Under the pieces are notes generated by a model. The model did not search any database, had not been told where the DNA came from, and saw nothing but the letters and a program-made list of their open reading frames with translations. From VRUE01 sp035605695 (GTDB lineage: Bacteria > Actinomycetota > Thermoleophilia > Solirubrobacterales > 70-9), in contig DATNGZ010000017.1 in NCBI GenBank assembly GCA_035605695.1, positions 1 through 64,000 on the forward strand: 64,000 nucleotides of DNA, read 5' to 3'. Within the stretch, counting starts at the first letter, position 1. Each line of letters begins with the position of its first letter. Positions 8,337-17,298 of this stretch are shown piece by piece. The position numbers and the translations under genes are program-made.

Positions 8337-10821
8337 GGAGCGACCCCCCGATCTTGGTCAGCTCGGCCTCGATCGCGGCCCGCTTGGCGACGACCTCCTC
8401 GTCGGTGAGGGTGCGGTCGGCGGCGCGAAACTCGAGCCGCAGCGCGAGGCTCTTCTTGCCTTCGCCGAGCTGCTCGCCCTCATAGAGGTCGAAGACCTCG
8501 GCGGCCTGCAGCAGCTCGCCGCCGGCGCCGAGTACGACCTCGCGCAGCTGCGCGGCCGCGACCTCGCTTGACAGCACAACGGCCAGGTCCTGGTAGACGG
8601 CGGGAAAGGTCGTCACGTCTTCAAAGGTCTCCTCCCCGGCCGGCGATGCGGCGAGGAGGACCGCCAGGTCGACTTCGAACGCAACCGCGGCCTCGAGGTC
8701 CCAGGCCCGGCATACGAGCGGATGCAGCTCGCCGATCCAGCCCCCGGCCCGACCGGCGCAATCGACCCGCGCGGAGCGGCCAGGATGCAGGAACGGCTCC
8801 TCGGCCGGCTCGACCGAGAGCTCGGCGCCGAGCTGGCCCGCCAGTCCTTCCAGCGTGCCCTTTAGTGCAAAGAAGTCAGCGGGCTCGCCACCACCACGCC
8901 AGGACTTGTCCACGAGAGGACCGACCGCGAGACAGCCAATCCGGTGCGGCTCGACCACAGGCGCGGGCCGCTCCCCCGCAAACTCGCCGGCGAGCACCGC
9001 GAAACCTCGATTTTGCGCGTCATTGGCGGAAAAAGGCGAATTCGTGGATGCGGATAGGTAGACACGGCCGGACTCGTACAGGGCCACTGCGTCGGCGCCC
9101 CGCGAGAGATTGCGCTGGGCGACGTCTAGCAGCGAGCCGAGCACGGTCGTGCGCATCACGGATTGGTCCTCGGAAAGCGGGTTGGAAAGCACGACGCCGT
9201 CGGCGCGCGGGTCGTCGGCGGGAACCCGCAACCGTCCGGGCTCACCAGGGTCGGTGAAGCTCCAGCCGACTACCTCGTCGAAGCCGAGGTCGCGCATCGT
9301 GTCCTCGGCGCGGCGGCGCAGGCGCTGCTCGCGAGTCAGGCCGCCAACCCGACCGGCAACGGCGGGCAGCGTGCTCGGCAAGTGCTCGTTGAGCCCGTGG
9401 ACGCGCCCGACCTCCTCAATCAGGTCGACCTCGCGGGTGACGTCGTAGTGGCGATCGGGCGGCACCGTGACCTCGAGGTCGTCGCCCGCCGGCTCGGCGC
9501 CGAAGCCGAGCCGCTCGAGGTAGGCGACCTGGTCGGCCTGGTCGATCGACATGCCCAGCAGGCCCTCGACCCGCGCACCGCGCAGGATCAACCGCCGCGG
9601 CTCGGGAATCTCGGCGGCGACGTCGATCGTGCCCGGCACCAGCTTGGCGCCGCAGAGCTCGACGATCAACCGCGAGGCAATCCGCTGCGCCCGCAGGCAG
9701 AGTTCGGGTTGGAGCTGCTTCTCGAAGCGCGAGGAGGCCTCGGAGCGCAACGAGAGCAGGCGCGAGCTGCGCAGGATGTTGGTCCCGTTCCAGGTCGCGA
9801 CCTCGAGTAGGACGCTGGTCGTCGCCTCGGATACCTCCGAGACCTGCCCGCCCATGATCCCCGCGATGCCGGAGGGGCCGTTGCGATCGCAGACCAGCAC
9901 CGTCTCGGCATCGAAAGTGCGCTCGACATCATCGAGGGTCTTCATCGTCTCGCCCTCCGCGGCGGCGCGGACGGTCAGCGCTCCGTCGGGGACCTTGTCG
10001 AGGTCGAAGGCGTGCAGCGGCTGCGCGGTCAGCAGCATCACGTAGTTGGTGATGTCGACGACGTTGTTGATCGGCCGCTGGCCGGCGGCGGTCAGTCGCG
10101 CCTGCAGCCAGGCCGGAGAGGGCGCGATCGTGACGTCGGTGAAGACGCGGGCGGTGAAGCGCGGGCAGAGGTCCGGGACCTCGACCGTGACCGAAGCGAA
10201 GTTATTGACGTTGCCCTCGCCCTCCGCCGGCGCGTCCTCCGCCCATGGCTCCGGCCCCAGCGGCGCGGCGCTGACCGCGTGCACCTCGCGGGCGACGCCG
10301 TAGACGCCGAAGCAGTCGACCCGGTTCGGCGTCACCTCCAGCTCCAGGACGGGCTCCGCTATCGGCAGCACCTCGGCCAGCGGCGTGCCCGGCACGAGAT
10401 GGTCGTCCTCGAGTACGAGGATGCCGGGAGGCCCCTCCCCCAGCTCGAGCTCGGCGGCGGCGCAGATCATCCCGGCCGACTCGACCCCGCGCAGCTTCGC
10501 CATGCCGATCTTGTGGCCGCCAGGCAGGGTCGCCCCCGGCAGCGCCACCGGCACGGTCTGTCCCGCGGCGACATTGGGTGCGCCGCAGACGATCGTCCGC
10601 GCGCCGTCGCCGGTGTCGACCGTGCAGACGCGCAGCCGGTCGGCGTTGGGGTGCGGCTCTGCGCTCAGCACCTTGCCAACGACGAAGCCCTCGGCCGAGG
10701 GCGGCCCGATCGTGCCGACCCGCTCGACCTCGGTCCCAGTCATCGCCAGCCGCTCGGCCAGCTCGCCCGGCTCGATACCAGGATCGCAGTACTCGCACAG
10801 CCAGGAGTAAGGGACCCTCAT
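8329..10821 (-). CDS. pheT: Phenylalanine-tRNA ligase subunit beta
   Basis: 830 residues from the ATG at 10,821 (MRVPYSWLCEYCDPG); the frame stays open upstream only because of GC-rich antisense and overlapping sequence in pheS. The N-terminal tRNA-binding OB fold (VLSAEPHPNADRLRVCTVD, ~45-65), B3/B4 and B5 domains, the non-catalytic synthetase-like core and a C-terminal ferredoxin-like anticodon-binding domain are all present (YQDLAVVLSSEV then a Leu-rich end). It forms the alpha2-beta2 enzyme with PheS, encoded 10 bases upstream. Confidence 0.95.
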   Translation of the reverse strand: MRVPYSWLCEYCDPGIEPGELAERLAMTGTEVERVGTIGPPSAEGFVVGKVLSAEPHPNADRLRVCTVDTGDGARTIVCGAPNVAAGQTVPVALPGATLPGGHKIGMAKLRGVESAGMICAAAELELGEGPPGILVLEDDHLVPGTPLAEVLPIAEPVLELEVTPNRVDCFGVYGVAREVHAVSAAPLGPEPWAEDAPAEGEGNVNNFASVTVEVPDLCPRFTARVFTDVTIAPSPAWLQARLTAAGQRPINNVVDITNYVMLLTAQPLHAFDLDKVPDGALTVRAAAEGETMKTLDDVERTFDAETVLVCDRNGPSGIAGIMGGQVSEVSEATTSVLLEVATWNGTNILRSSRLLSLRSEASSRFEKQLQPELCLRAQRIASRLIVELCGAKLVPGTIDVAAEIPEPRRLILRGARVEGLLGMSIDQADQVAYLERLGFGAEPAGDDLEVTVPPDRHYDVTREVDLIEEVGRVHGLNEHLPSTLPAVAGRVGGLTREQRLRRRAEDTMRDLGFDEVVGWSFTDPGEPGRLRVPADDPRADGVVLSNPLSEDQSVMRTTVLGSLLDVAQRNLSRGADAVALYESGRVYLSASTNSPFSANDAQNRGFAVLAGEFAGERPAPVVEPHRIGCLAVGPLVDKSWRGGGEPADFFALKGTLEGLAGQLGAELSVEPAEEPFLHPGRSARVDCAGRAGGWIGELHPLVCRAWDLEAAVAFEVDLAVLLAASPAGEETFEDVTTFPAVYQDLAVVLSSEVAAAQLREVVLGAGGELLQAAEVFDLYEGEQLGEGKKSLALRLEFRAADRTLTDEEVVAKRAAIEAELTKIGGSLRG

Positions 10822-10831
10822 CAGTTGCACC

Positions 10832-11890
10832 TCACGAGAACTGCCCCAGGACGCGGACGTCGTTGTCGAAGAAGCGCCGCAGGTCGGGCACGCCGTGGCG
10901 CAGCATCGCGATCCGCTCGACCCCCATGCCGAAGGCGAAGCCCTGCACCCGCTCGGGGTCATAGCCATTGGACTCGACGAAGCCGAGCACGTTCGGATCG
11001 ACCATGCCGGCCCCGCCGACCTCGATCCAGCCGATCCCCTTGCAGAGATTGCAGCGCTCGCCGCTCGCGAGCGTGCCCGTCCCCTCGCACTGGAAGCAGG
11101 AGACGTCGAACTCGACGCTGGGCTCGGTGAAAGGGAAGAAGTGCGGCCGCATCCGCGCCTTGCGGGCGCCGCCGAAGATCGCCCGCAGCATCTCGTCGAG
11201 CGTGCCCTGCAGGTCGGCGAGCGTGATCCCCTCGCCGATCGCCAAGCCCTCGACCTGATGGAACATTGGGCTGTGGGTGGCATCGGAGTCGCGCCTGTAG
11301 ACCTTGCCCGGGGCGATCATGAAGATCGGCGGCGGCTGCGCCTCCATGCTCCGCACCTGCACTGGCGAGGTATGGGTGCGCAGCAGCACCTCGGGGTCCG
11401 ACTGGACGTAAAAGGTGTCCTGAAGCATCCGCGCTGGGTGGCCGGGCGGATGGTTCAAAGCCGTGAAGTTGTAGTAGTCGTGCTCGACCTCTGGCCCCTC
11501 CATCACCCGGTAGCCAAGTCCGACCATCACGTCCTCGATCTGGCGAGTGGTGCGGGTGATCAGGTGGATGTGGCCGACCGCCCGCGCGGGGGCGCCCGGC
11601 AGCGTCACGTCGACCCGATCGGCGGCGAGTTGCGACTCCAGCTCGCCGGCGTCGAGCGCCTCGGCCCGCGACTCGAGCAGCGCCTCGAGCTGCTTGCGCG
11701 CCTTGTTGGCGCTGCCACCGACCTTGCCCCGTTCCTCCGCCGGCAGCTCGGCGATCCCGCGCAGAATCGTCGTCAACTCGGCCTTGCGGCCGAGATAGCG
11801 GACCCGCAGCTCCTCCAGCTCGGCCGTGCCGCCCGCGGCCTCGATCGCCGCGGCAGCCTCGACCCTGATCTCCTCGATCCGCTCAAGCAC
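10832..11890 (-). CDS. pheS: Phenylalanine-tRNA ligase subunit alpha
   Basis: 352 residues from the GTG at 11,890 (MLERIEEIRVEAAAAIEAAG), which lies eight bases after an AAGGA ribosome site inside the end of the TrmH gene and overlaps that gene by 8 bases. It has an N-terminal coiled-coil tRNA arm, class II motif 2 (VYRRDSDATHSPMFHQVEG, ~185), a CFQCEGTGTL...CNLCKG metal-like knuckle and WIEVGGAGMVDPNVL. The catalytic subunit charging tRNA-Phe. A longer open frame (to 11,977) runs antisense-biased into trmH and is not needed. Confidence 0.94.
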   Translation of the reverse strand: MLERIEEIRVEAAAAIEAAGGTAELEELRVRYLGRKAELTTILRGIAELPAEERGKVGGSANKARKQLEALLESRAEALDAGELESQLAADRVDVTLPGAPARAVGHIHLITRTTRQIEDVMVGLGYRVMEGPEVEHDYYNFTALNHPPGHPARMLQDTFYVQSDPEVLLRTHTSPVQVRSMEAQPPPIFMIAPGKVYRRDSDATHSPMFHQVEGLAIGEGITLADLQGTLDEMLRAIFGGARKARMRPHFFPFTEPSVEFDVSCFQCEGTGTLASGERCNLCKGIGWIEVGGAGMVDPNVLGFVESNGYDPERVQGFAFGMGVERIAMLRHGVPDLRRFFDNDVRVLGQFS

Positions 11891-12602
11891 TGGAGGGGTC
11901 CTTTGGCATGGCGAGCGACGATATCCGCTCGGCACAAATCGCAGCCACGGCGGCGACGTTGAGTGACTCGGCGCCACCGGCGCGGAGCGGAATCGTCACC
12001 GTGGTCTCGCACTCGGCAAGCACCTCGCCGGGTAGGCCCTCACGCTCGGCGCCAAGGCAGAGCGTCGCGGCGCCGGCCAGCGCCGCCGGGGCCTCACCGC
12101 CGTGAGCGACCAGGGCAGCGCGCGGCCCTGGTGTCTGGCCAACCTCGGCGCGCGCGACGGGCTGGGCGAAGATTGAACCCATGCTTGCCCGCACCGCCTT
12201 CGGCGAGAAGGGATCGGCGCAGCCGGGGCCGAGCACCACGATGCCGTCGAGCAGGGCGTGCGCAGTGCGGAGGATCGTGCCGACGTTGCCCGGGTCGCCG
12301 ACTCTGTGCAGGTAGATACAGGGCGAACCGCCCGGCTCGACCCAGCGCTGCGGCCAGACGGCGATCGCCCGAGTGCCAGACCCGAGAGTGGAGACCCCCG
12401 CCAGCAACTCGGGCTCGACCTCCTCGCCGGCCAGACCGCCTCCCGCTGCGACGAGAACAAAGCGCGGCTCAACCCCAGCGGTGAGCCCGGCCTCGACCAG
12501 GTCCTCGCCCTCGCTGAGGAAGGCGCTCTCGCGCTCGCGATGCTTACGCTCGCGCAGCTTGCGGACCAGCTTCAACTTCTCGTTTTGGGGGCTTTCGATC
12601 AT
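11883..12602 (-). CDS. TrmH/SpoU-family RNA 2'-O-methyltransferase
   Basis: 239 residues. It has an N-terminal substrate-binding domain (NEKLKLVRKLRERKHRERES) and a C-terminal SpoU knot: NVGTILRTAHALLDGIVVLG (motif 1, AdoMet-facing), ASMGSIFAQPVAR (motif 2) and TVTIPLRAGGAESLNVAAVA (motif 3). It methylates ribose in rRNA or tRNA; the exact target is not readable. It sits between rplT and pheS, a common actinobacterial order. Its last codons contain the SD and start of pheS. Confidence 0.9.
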   Translation of the reverse strand: MIESPQNEKLKLVRKLRERKHRERESAFLSEGEDLVEAGLTAGVEPRFVLVAAGGGLAGEEVEPELLAGVSTLGSGTRAIAVWPQRWVEPGGSPCIYLHRVGDPGNVGTILRTAHALLDGIVVLGPGCADPFSPKAVRASMGSIFAQPVARAEVGQTPGPRAALVAHGGEAPAALAGAATLCLGAEREGLPGEVLAECETTVTIPLRAGGAESLNVAAVAAICAERISSLAMPKDPSSA

Positions 12603-12655
12603 GTGATGTGTCGGTCGTGACTGTGTTCTGGTCGTTTGTTTCTTCTCCTGGAACG

Positions 12656-12682
12656 AAAAAGCGGGCCGTGAAGACGGCCCGC
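12656..12682 (-). terminator. Rho-independent terminator after rplT
   Basis: On the minus strand GCGGGCCGT-CTTC-ACGGCCCGC forms a strong hairpin (12,661-12,682), immediately followed by five T residues (12,656-12,660). It lies ~30 bases past the rplT stop and so ends the rpmI-rplT transcript before trmH-pheST. Confidence 0.88.
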
Positions 12683-12709
12683 CCGGGAAAGTGGAGTGCT
12701 TGGCTGCGG

Positions 12710-13069
12710 CTAGGCGGCCGCACCCTCCCGGGCTAGCTCCACAAATCGGCGGAAGGCCTCGCGGTCACTGACCGCGATCTCGGCGAGCATCTTGCGGTTG
12801 ACCTCGACCCCGGCCCCGTTGAGGCCGTGGATCAGCTGCGAGTAGCTCATGCCCTCCAGCCGCGCCGCAGCGTTGATGCGGGTAATCCAGAGCCGGCGGA
12901 ACTCACGCTTGCGGTTGCGCCGGTCGCGGTAGGCGTACATGCCCGAGCGCTGCACCTGCTCTTTGGCGAAACGATAAGAGGAGTGCTTGCGACCGAAGTA
13001 GCCCTTTGCTTCCTTAAGGACTTTGCGGCGCTTCTTGCGCGCGTGGACTGACCGCTTAACCCGGCTCAC
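12710..13069 (-). CDS. rplT: 50S ribosomal protein L20
   Basis: 119 residues, MSRVKRSVHARKKRRKVLKE with the standard YRDRRNRKREFRRLWITRIN core. Assembles early on 23S rRNA and in many bacteria represses its own operon. The start overlaps the rpmI stop (ATGA). Confidence 0.97.
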   Translation of the reverse strand: MSRVKRSVHARKKRRKVLKEAKGYFGRKHSSYRFAKEQVQRSGMYAYRDRRNRKREFRRLWITRINAAARLEGMSYSQLIHGLNGAGVEVNRKMLAEIAVSDREAFRRFVELAREGAAA

Positions 13070-13266
13070 TTGCCGCCTCCAAGCAGCTTGCGCACCGTCT
13101 TGGTGTCAGACGGAGCGATCTCGACCGGCCGCGCCATCCGCCGCTTGCGCTTCGGCGACTTCTTCTCGAGGATGTGGCTCGAGTAAGCGCGACGCCCGCG
13201 CAGCTTGCCCGTCGCGGTCTTGCGGAAGCGCTTCTTGGCGCCTGAATGAGTTTTCATCTTGGGCAT
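13066..13266 (-). CDS. rpmI: 50S ribosomal protein L35
   Basis: 66 residues, MPKMKTHSGAKKRFRKTATG then the basic LKRRMARPVE-like region (here KRKRRMARPVEIAPSD). Usual length. Normally follows infC; here wecB on the other strand separates them, so rpmI must use a promoter in the 86-base gap 13,267-13,352, shared divergently with wecB. Confidence 0.96.
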   Translation of the reverse strand: MPKMKTHSGAKKRFRKTATGKLRGRRAYSSHILEKKSPKRKRRMARPVEIAPSDTKTVRKLLGGGK

Positions 13267-13352
13267 CGGGTTCGCTATTGAAGCAGACGCGCGCGCCTCA
13301 GTGCTCGCTCTGTTGCAGGTGGAAGGCGGAGCGCAGGGTACTGTGCCGCCCG

Positions 13353-14423
13353 ATGCGCATCGTCTACATACTTGGAACCCGTCCCAACTTCGTCAAGACA
13401 GCGCCCGTTATCGGCGCTTTGCGGGCGCGATTGCCCGAGGGCCGGCACGCGATCGTCCACACCGGCCAGCACTACGACCGGCTGATGTCGGAGGTCTTCC
13501 TCGAGGAGCTGGGGGTGCCGGCGCCCGACCACATGCTCGAGGTCGGCTCGGGCAGCCACGCCGAGCAGACCGCGCGGGTGATGGAACGACTGGAGCCAGT
13601 CCTGGCCGAGGAGCGACCGGACCTGGTGATGGTCCCCGGCGACGTCAACTCAACCCTGGCAGCGACGCTGACCGCGGCAAAGATGCAGATCCCGGTCGCC
13701 CACATCGAGTCCGGCCTGCGCAGCTTCGACCGCACGATGCCGGAGGAGCTGAACCGAATAGTCACCGACCAGCTCTCCGACCACCTCTTCATCCACAGCC
13801 CCGAGGCAAACGACAACCTGCACGCCGAGGGCATCCCCGCAGAGCGGATCCACCTCGTCGGCAACACGATGATCGACACCCTGGTCGCGCTCGAAGATCG
13901 CTTTCGCGGCGGGGACACGGCGACGCGCCTTGGCGTCGAGCCCGGCTCCTACGTCCTCGTCACCCTGCACCGCCCCGCCCTGGTCGATGGCCTACTGCTG
14001 ACAGAGACGATCGAGCGCCTCGCCGCCCTGGCGCGCGAGATCCCAGTCATCTTCCCGGTACATCCACGCACGCGCGCAATGATGGAGACGATCGCCTCCG
14101 AGCACCCGGGCCTACTGCTCTGCGACCCCTTCGGCTACATCGACTTCCTCTCACTCCTGGCTGACGCCGGCGCCGTACTAACCGACTCGGGCGGCATCCA
14201 AGAGGAGACGACCTACCTAGGCATCCCCTGCTTCACCCTGCGCAATAACACGGAGCGCCCAATAACGATCACCGCTGGTACCAACACCCTGCTCGGCCTG
14301 GATCCTTTAGCGATCGCCCAGATCCCAGAAGCTCTGGCACAGCGCCCCGCAAAGAGGCCCGAGCCCCCGCCCCTCTGGGATGGCCACGCCGCAGAGCGAA
14401 TCGCCGAAATCGTTACGGGATAA
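13353..14423 (+). CDS. wecB: UDP-N-acetylglucosamine 2-epimerase (non-hydrolysing)
   Basis: 356 residues from the ATG at 13,353 (MRIVYILGTRPNFVKTAPVI). Interconverts UDP-GlcNAc and UDP-ManNAc for surface polysaccharide synthesis. Family motifs: GTRPNFVK (N-terminal), HTGQHYD (~45), PGDVNSTLA, HIESGLRSFDRTMPEE (~130), LVTLHRP and TDSGGIQEETTYLGIPC (~275). It lies opposite to, and between, infC and rpmI. Its TAA is the first three bases of element A2. The open frame reaches further upstream, but that part is antisense to rpmI. Confidence 0.94.
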   Translation: MRIVYILGTRPNFVKTAPVIGALRARLPEGRHAIVHTGQHYDRLMSEVFLEELGVPAPDHMLEVGSGSHAEQTARVMERLEPVLAEERPDLVMVPGDVNSTLAATLTAAKMQIPVAHIESGLRSFDRTMPEELNRIVTDQLSDHLFIHSPEANDNLHAEGIPAERIHLVGNTMIDTLVALEDRFRGGDTATRLGVEPGSYVLVTLHRPALVDGLLLTETIERLAALAREIPVIFPVHPRTRAMMETIASEHPGLLLCDPFGYIDFLSLLADAGAVLTDSGGIQEETTYLGIPCFTLRNNTERPITITAGTNTLLGLDPLAIAQIPEALAQRPAKRPEPPPLWDGHAAERIAEIVTG

Positions 14424-14536
14424 GGCCTATCCGGTAGGGGTGGAACGTCTTGTACTTTTTCGGCGTCCACCTCGAGGCGCCAGCAAATCCGTCTCCATCG
14501 AAAAAGTTAAGTGGAACCCCTGCCGGATAGGCCTTA
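14421..14536. repeat. Palindromic element A2 (bidirectional hairpin between wecB and infC)
   Basis: 21-bp arms with one mismatch, 14,421-14,441 against 14,516-14,536, around a 74-base core that begins GGAACGTCTTGTACTTTTTC and ends CGAAAAAGTTAAGTGGA. The left arm begins with the TAA stop of wecB and the right arm ends with the complement of the TAA stop of infC, so one structure closes both convergent genes. This placement fits a two-way transcription terminator. Confidence 0.9.
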
Positions 14537-15232
14537 CGCAGCGGCTGCATCGTCGCCGGACGTCTCGTCCTCAGCGGCGGGTGTCTCATCAGCCTCAGCA
14601 GCCGGCTCCTCAGCCGCAGCAGACGCCTCCTCGGCAACCGGTTTCTCGCTCGCGGCAGTCGTCACCTCGTCATCCACTTTGGCTGCCTCTTTGCCGGGCG
14701 CCAGCAGCATGCTCATGTTGCGCCCTTCCTGCAAAGGCTGAGACTCGATCACAGCAAGCCCGTCGAGATCCTCGTAGAGGCGTTGCAGCAGCGCCCTCCC
14801 CCGCTCCGGGTGCGCCTGCTCGCGTCCGCGGAACATGATCGTCACCTTGACCTTGTCCTGGTGGCGGAGGAAACGCGCGACGTGACCCATCTTGGTCTCG
14901 TAGTCGTGCTGGGCGATCTTCGGCCGCAGCTTGATCTCGCGGATATTGACCTGCTGCTGGTGCTTGCGGGCCTGCTTTTGCTTTTGCTCCTGCTCGTACT
15001 TGTACTTCGAGTAGTCGAGCAGGCGGGTGACGGGCGGCTTTGAACCGGGGGCGACCTCGACCAGGTCGAGGTCGGCGTCCTGAGCGCGTTTGAGAGCCTC
15101 GTCGATGTCGACGATCCCGAGCTGCTCCCCCTCGGCGCCGATCAGACGCACTTTGGGGACGCGGATCCGCTCGTTGATCCGGGTCGTGTCGCGCTCTGGT
15201 GGGCGCCGGTCGAACCTACGCGGGACCGGCAC
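14534..15232 (-). CDS. infC: Translation initiation factor IF-3 with acidic C-terminal tail
   Basis: 232 residues. IF-3 binds the 30S subunit and checks the start codon and initiator tRNA. N-domain TRINERIRVPKVRLIGAEG (~16-34), linker helix YSKYKYEQEQKQKQARKHQQ, C-domain REIKLRPKIAQHDYETKM and VKVTIMFRGREQAHPERG. About 55 residues beyond the core are Ala/Glu/Pro-rich (EEASAAAEEPAAEADETPAA), an extension also known in other actinobacteria. Start is GTG at 15,232; there is no clear SD. thrS lies directly upstream. The IF-3 identity matters because several genes nearby seem to use unusual start codons. Confidence 0.95.
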   Translation of the reverse strand: MPVPRRFDRRPPERDTTRINERIRVPKVRLIGAEGEQLGIVDIDEALKRAQDADLDLVEVAPGSKPPVTRLLDYSKYKYEQEQKQKQARKHQQQVNIREIKLRPKIAQHDYETKMGHVARFLRHQDKVKVTIMFRGREQAHPERGRALLQRLYEDLDGLAVIESQPLQEGRNMSMLLAPGKEAAKVDDEVTTAASEKPVAEEASAAAEEPAAEADETPAAEDETSGDDAAAA

Positions 15233-15372
15233 TATCTAAGTGAGGTGTGGAGCTTCAAGCGGACGAGAGGTAGGGAGGCAGGCACAGGACGCTCAGCGGC
15301 GCGGGGTGTTTGGGGTGCCTGCGATCAAGTGTCCGGAGTATAGACAGAGGATGCGAAGTGGCAAGCCCCGGC

Positions 15373-17298
15373 TCAGGAAGGCGCGCTCTCGGCCTTGATG
15401 CGAGCGGCGAAGTCGGCGGCCGGCATCGCCCCCAGCTCGCCGTCGCTGTGCGACCGAACCGCAAGCCCCCCGGCCTCCTGCTCGCGGTCGCCGACGACGA
15501 GCATGTAGGGGTAGCGACCGAGCTCGGCGTCGCGGATCTTCTTGCCGACTGACTCGGAGCGATCGTCGATCTCGATCCGCACGCCAGCCTCGCGCAGCTC
15601 GGCAGCGACGCGCGCCGCGTACGCGTTGTGGCGGTCGGCGACGGGCAGGACGATCGCTTGCACCGGGGACAGCCAGACCGGGAAGCGGCCAGCGTAGTGC
15701 TCGATCAGGATGCCGGCGAAGCGCTCCATCGAGCCGAGCAGGGCGCGGTGGATCATCACCGGGCGGTGCGCCCCATCGTCGGTGCCGACGTAGCTGAGGT
15801 CGAAGCGCTCGGGCATCTGGAAGTCGAGCTGGCAGGTGCCGCACTGCCAGGAGCGGCCGAGCGCGTCGGTGACGTGGAAATCGATCTTTGGGCCGTAGAA
15901 GGCGCCATCGCCGGGGTTGAGCTCGTACTCGCGACCCTGGCGGTCGAGCGCCTCGGTCAGCGCCGCCTCGGCCTTGGCCCACTGCTCCTCGCTGCCCATC
16001 GACTTCTGCGGCCGGGTCGAGAGCTCGACCCGCACGTCCTCAAAGCCGAAGCGCGCGTAGAGCTCGTCGATCGCCGCGCAGATGTCCGCCACCTCGTCGG
16101 CGATCTGCTCCTCGGTGCAGTAGACGTGGGCGTCGTCCTGGGTGAAGGCGCGGACGCGGAGCAGGCCGTGGAGGACGCCCTCGCGCTCGTTGCGCGAGAC
16201 CCGTCCGAACTCGGCTAGGCGCAGCGGCAGCTCACGGTAAGAGTGGCGTTCGGAGTCGAAGACAAGGCAGGCGCCGGGGCAGTTCATCGGCCGCAGCGCC
16301 AGGCGCCGATCGTCGGACTGCATGAAGTACATGTCGTCGCGGTAGTTCTCCCAGTGCCCGGAGCGGTGCCAGAGCTCCTCGTCGAGCACCTGCGGGGTGG
16401 CGATCTCCTTGTAGCCGCGCTTGCGCAGTTGGGCCTGGACCTCACCCTCAATCAGGTGCAGCAGCGTCGTCCCGTTGGGCAGCCAGAAGGGCATCCCGGG
16501 CGCCTCCTCGCGCAGCATGAAGATGCCGAGCTGGGGACCGAGGCGGCGGTGGTCGCGCTTCTTCGCCTGCTCGATCAGCTCGAGATGCTTGTTCAGGTCC
16601 TTCTTGGAGAAAAAGGCGGTGCCGTAGATCCGGGTCAGCATCTGACGCTTCTCGTCGCCGCGCCAGTAGGCGCCGGCGAGCGAGCTCAGCTTGATCGCCT
16701 TAATCCTGCCGGTCGAGGGCCCATGCGGACCGCGGCAGAGGTCCTCGAAGGGCCCGTTGCGGTAGAGCGAGACGGTCTCGACCCCTTCTTTCTCGATCAG
16801 GTCCTTGATCAGCTCGACCTTGTAGTCCTCATCCTGGCCCTCGAAGATCGATATCGCCTCGGCGACCGGCACGTCGCGGCGCTCGAAGGCCTCATCGGCC
16901 TCAATATGGGCGCGCATCGCCGCCTCGATCTGCTCCAGGTCCGCATCGGTCACCTTGACCTCGTCCGGGAAGTCGAAGTCGTAGTAGAAGCCGTTCTCGA
17001 TCGCCGGACCGATCGTCACCTTGGTACCGGGGTAGAGCTCCTGCACCGCCTCGGCCATCACGTGCGCGGCGTCGTGGCGAATCAGCGCCAGCGCATCGGG
17101 GTCGCGATCGGTGAGGATCGCGATCTCGGCGCCATCCGGAAGAGCAGCGGAGAGGTCACGAAGCTCACCATCGACGTGGATCGCAAGCGCGGCCTTGGCC
17201 AGCCCGGGCCCGATTGCCGCAGCTGCGTCCGCGCCGGACGCGCCGTCGGTCAGCTCCAACGGTGTCCCATCGGGAAGCTGGACAGTGATCTTTTGGAT
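15373..17298 (-). CDS. thrS: Threonine-tRNA ligase (start codon uncertain, possibly ATC)
   Basis: 641 residues if it starts at the ATC at 17,298. N-terminal TGS domain (ITVQLPDGTPLEL), then editing domain with HDAAHVMAEAV, class II core (RPMNCPGACLVF, RVSRNEREGVLHGL) and a C-terminal anticodon-binding domain (AAELREAGVRIEIDDRSESVG). The first standard start in frame is the TTG at 17,259, but that would delete the first TGS strand, and no ATG/GTG/TTG exists between it and the TAG at 17,320. GAGG lies five bases before the ATC. An upstream indel is the alternative. The ligase identity is not in doubt. Confidence 0.93.
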   Translation of the reverse strand: MQKITVQLPDGTPLELTDGASGADAAAAIGPGLAKAALAIHVDGELRDLSAALPDGAEIAILTDRDPDALALIRHDAAHVMAEAVQELYPGTKVTIGPAIENGFYYDFDFPDEVKVTDADLEQIEAAMRAHIEADEAFERRDVPVAEAISIFEGQDEDYKVELIKDLIEKEGVETVSLYRNGPFEDLCRGPHGPSTGRIKAIKLSSLAGAYWRGDEKRQMLTRIYGTAFFSKKDLNKHLELIEQAKKRDHRRLGPQLGIFMLREEAPGMPFWLPNGTTLLHLIEGEVQAQLRKRGYKEIATPQVLDEELWHRSGHWENYRDDMYFMQSDDRRLALRPMNCPGACLVFDSERHSYRELPLRLAEFGRVSRNEREGVLHGLLRVRAFTQDDAHVYCTEEQIADEVADICAAIDELYARFGFEDVRVELSTRPQKSMGSEEQWAKAEAALTEALDRQGREYELNPGDGAFYGPKIDFHVTDALGRSWQCGTCQLDFQMPERFDLSYVGTDDGAHRPVMIHRALLGSMERFAGILIEHYAGRFPVWLSPVQAIVLPVADRHNAYAARVAAELREAGVRIEIDDRSESVGKKIRDAELGRYPYMLVVGDREQEAGGLAVRSHSDGELGAMPAADFAARIKAESAPS

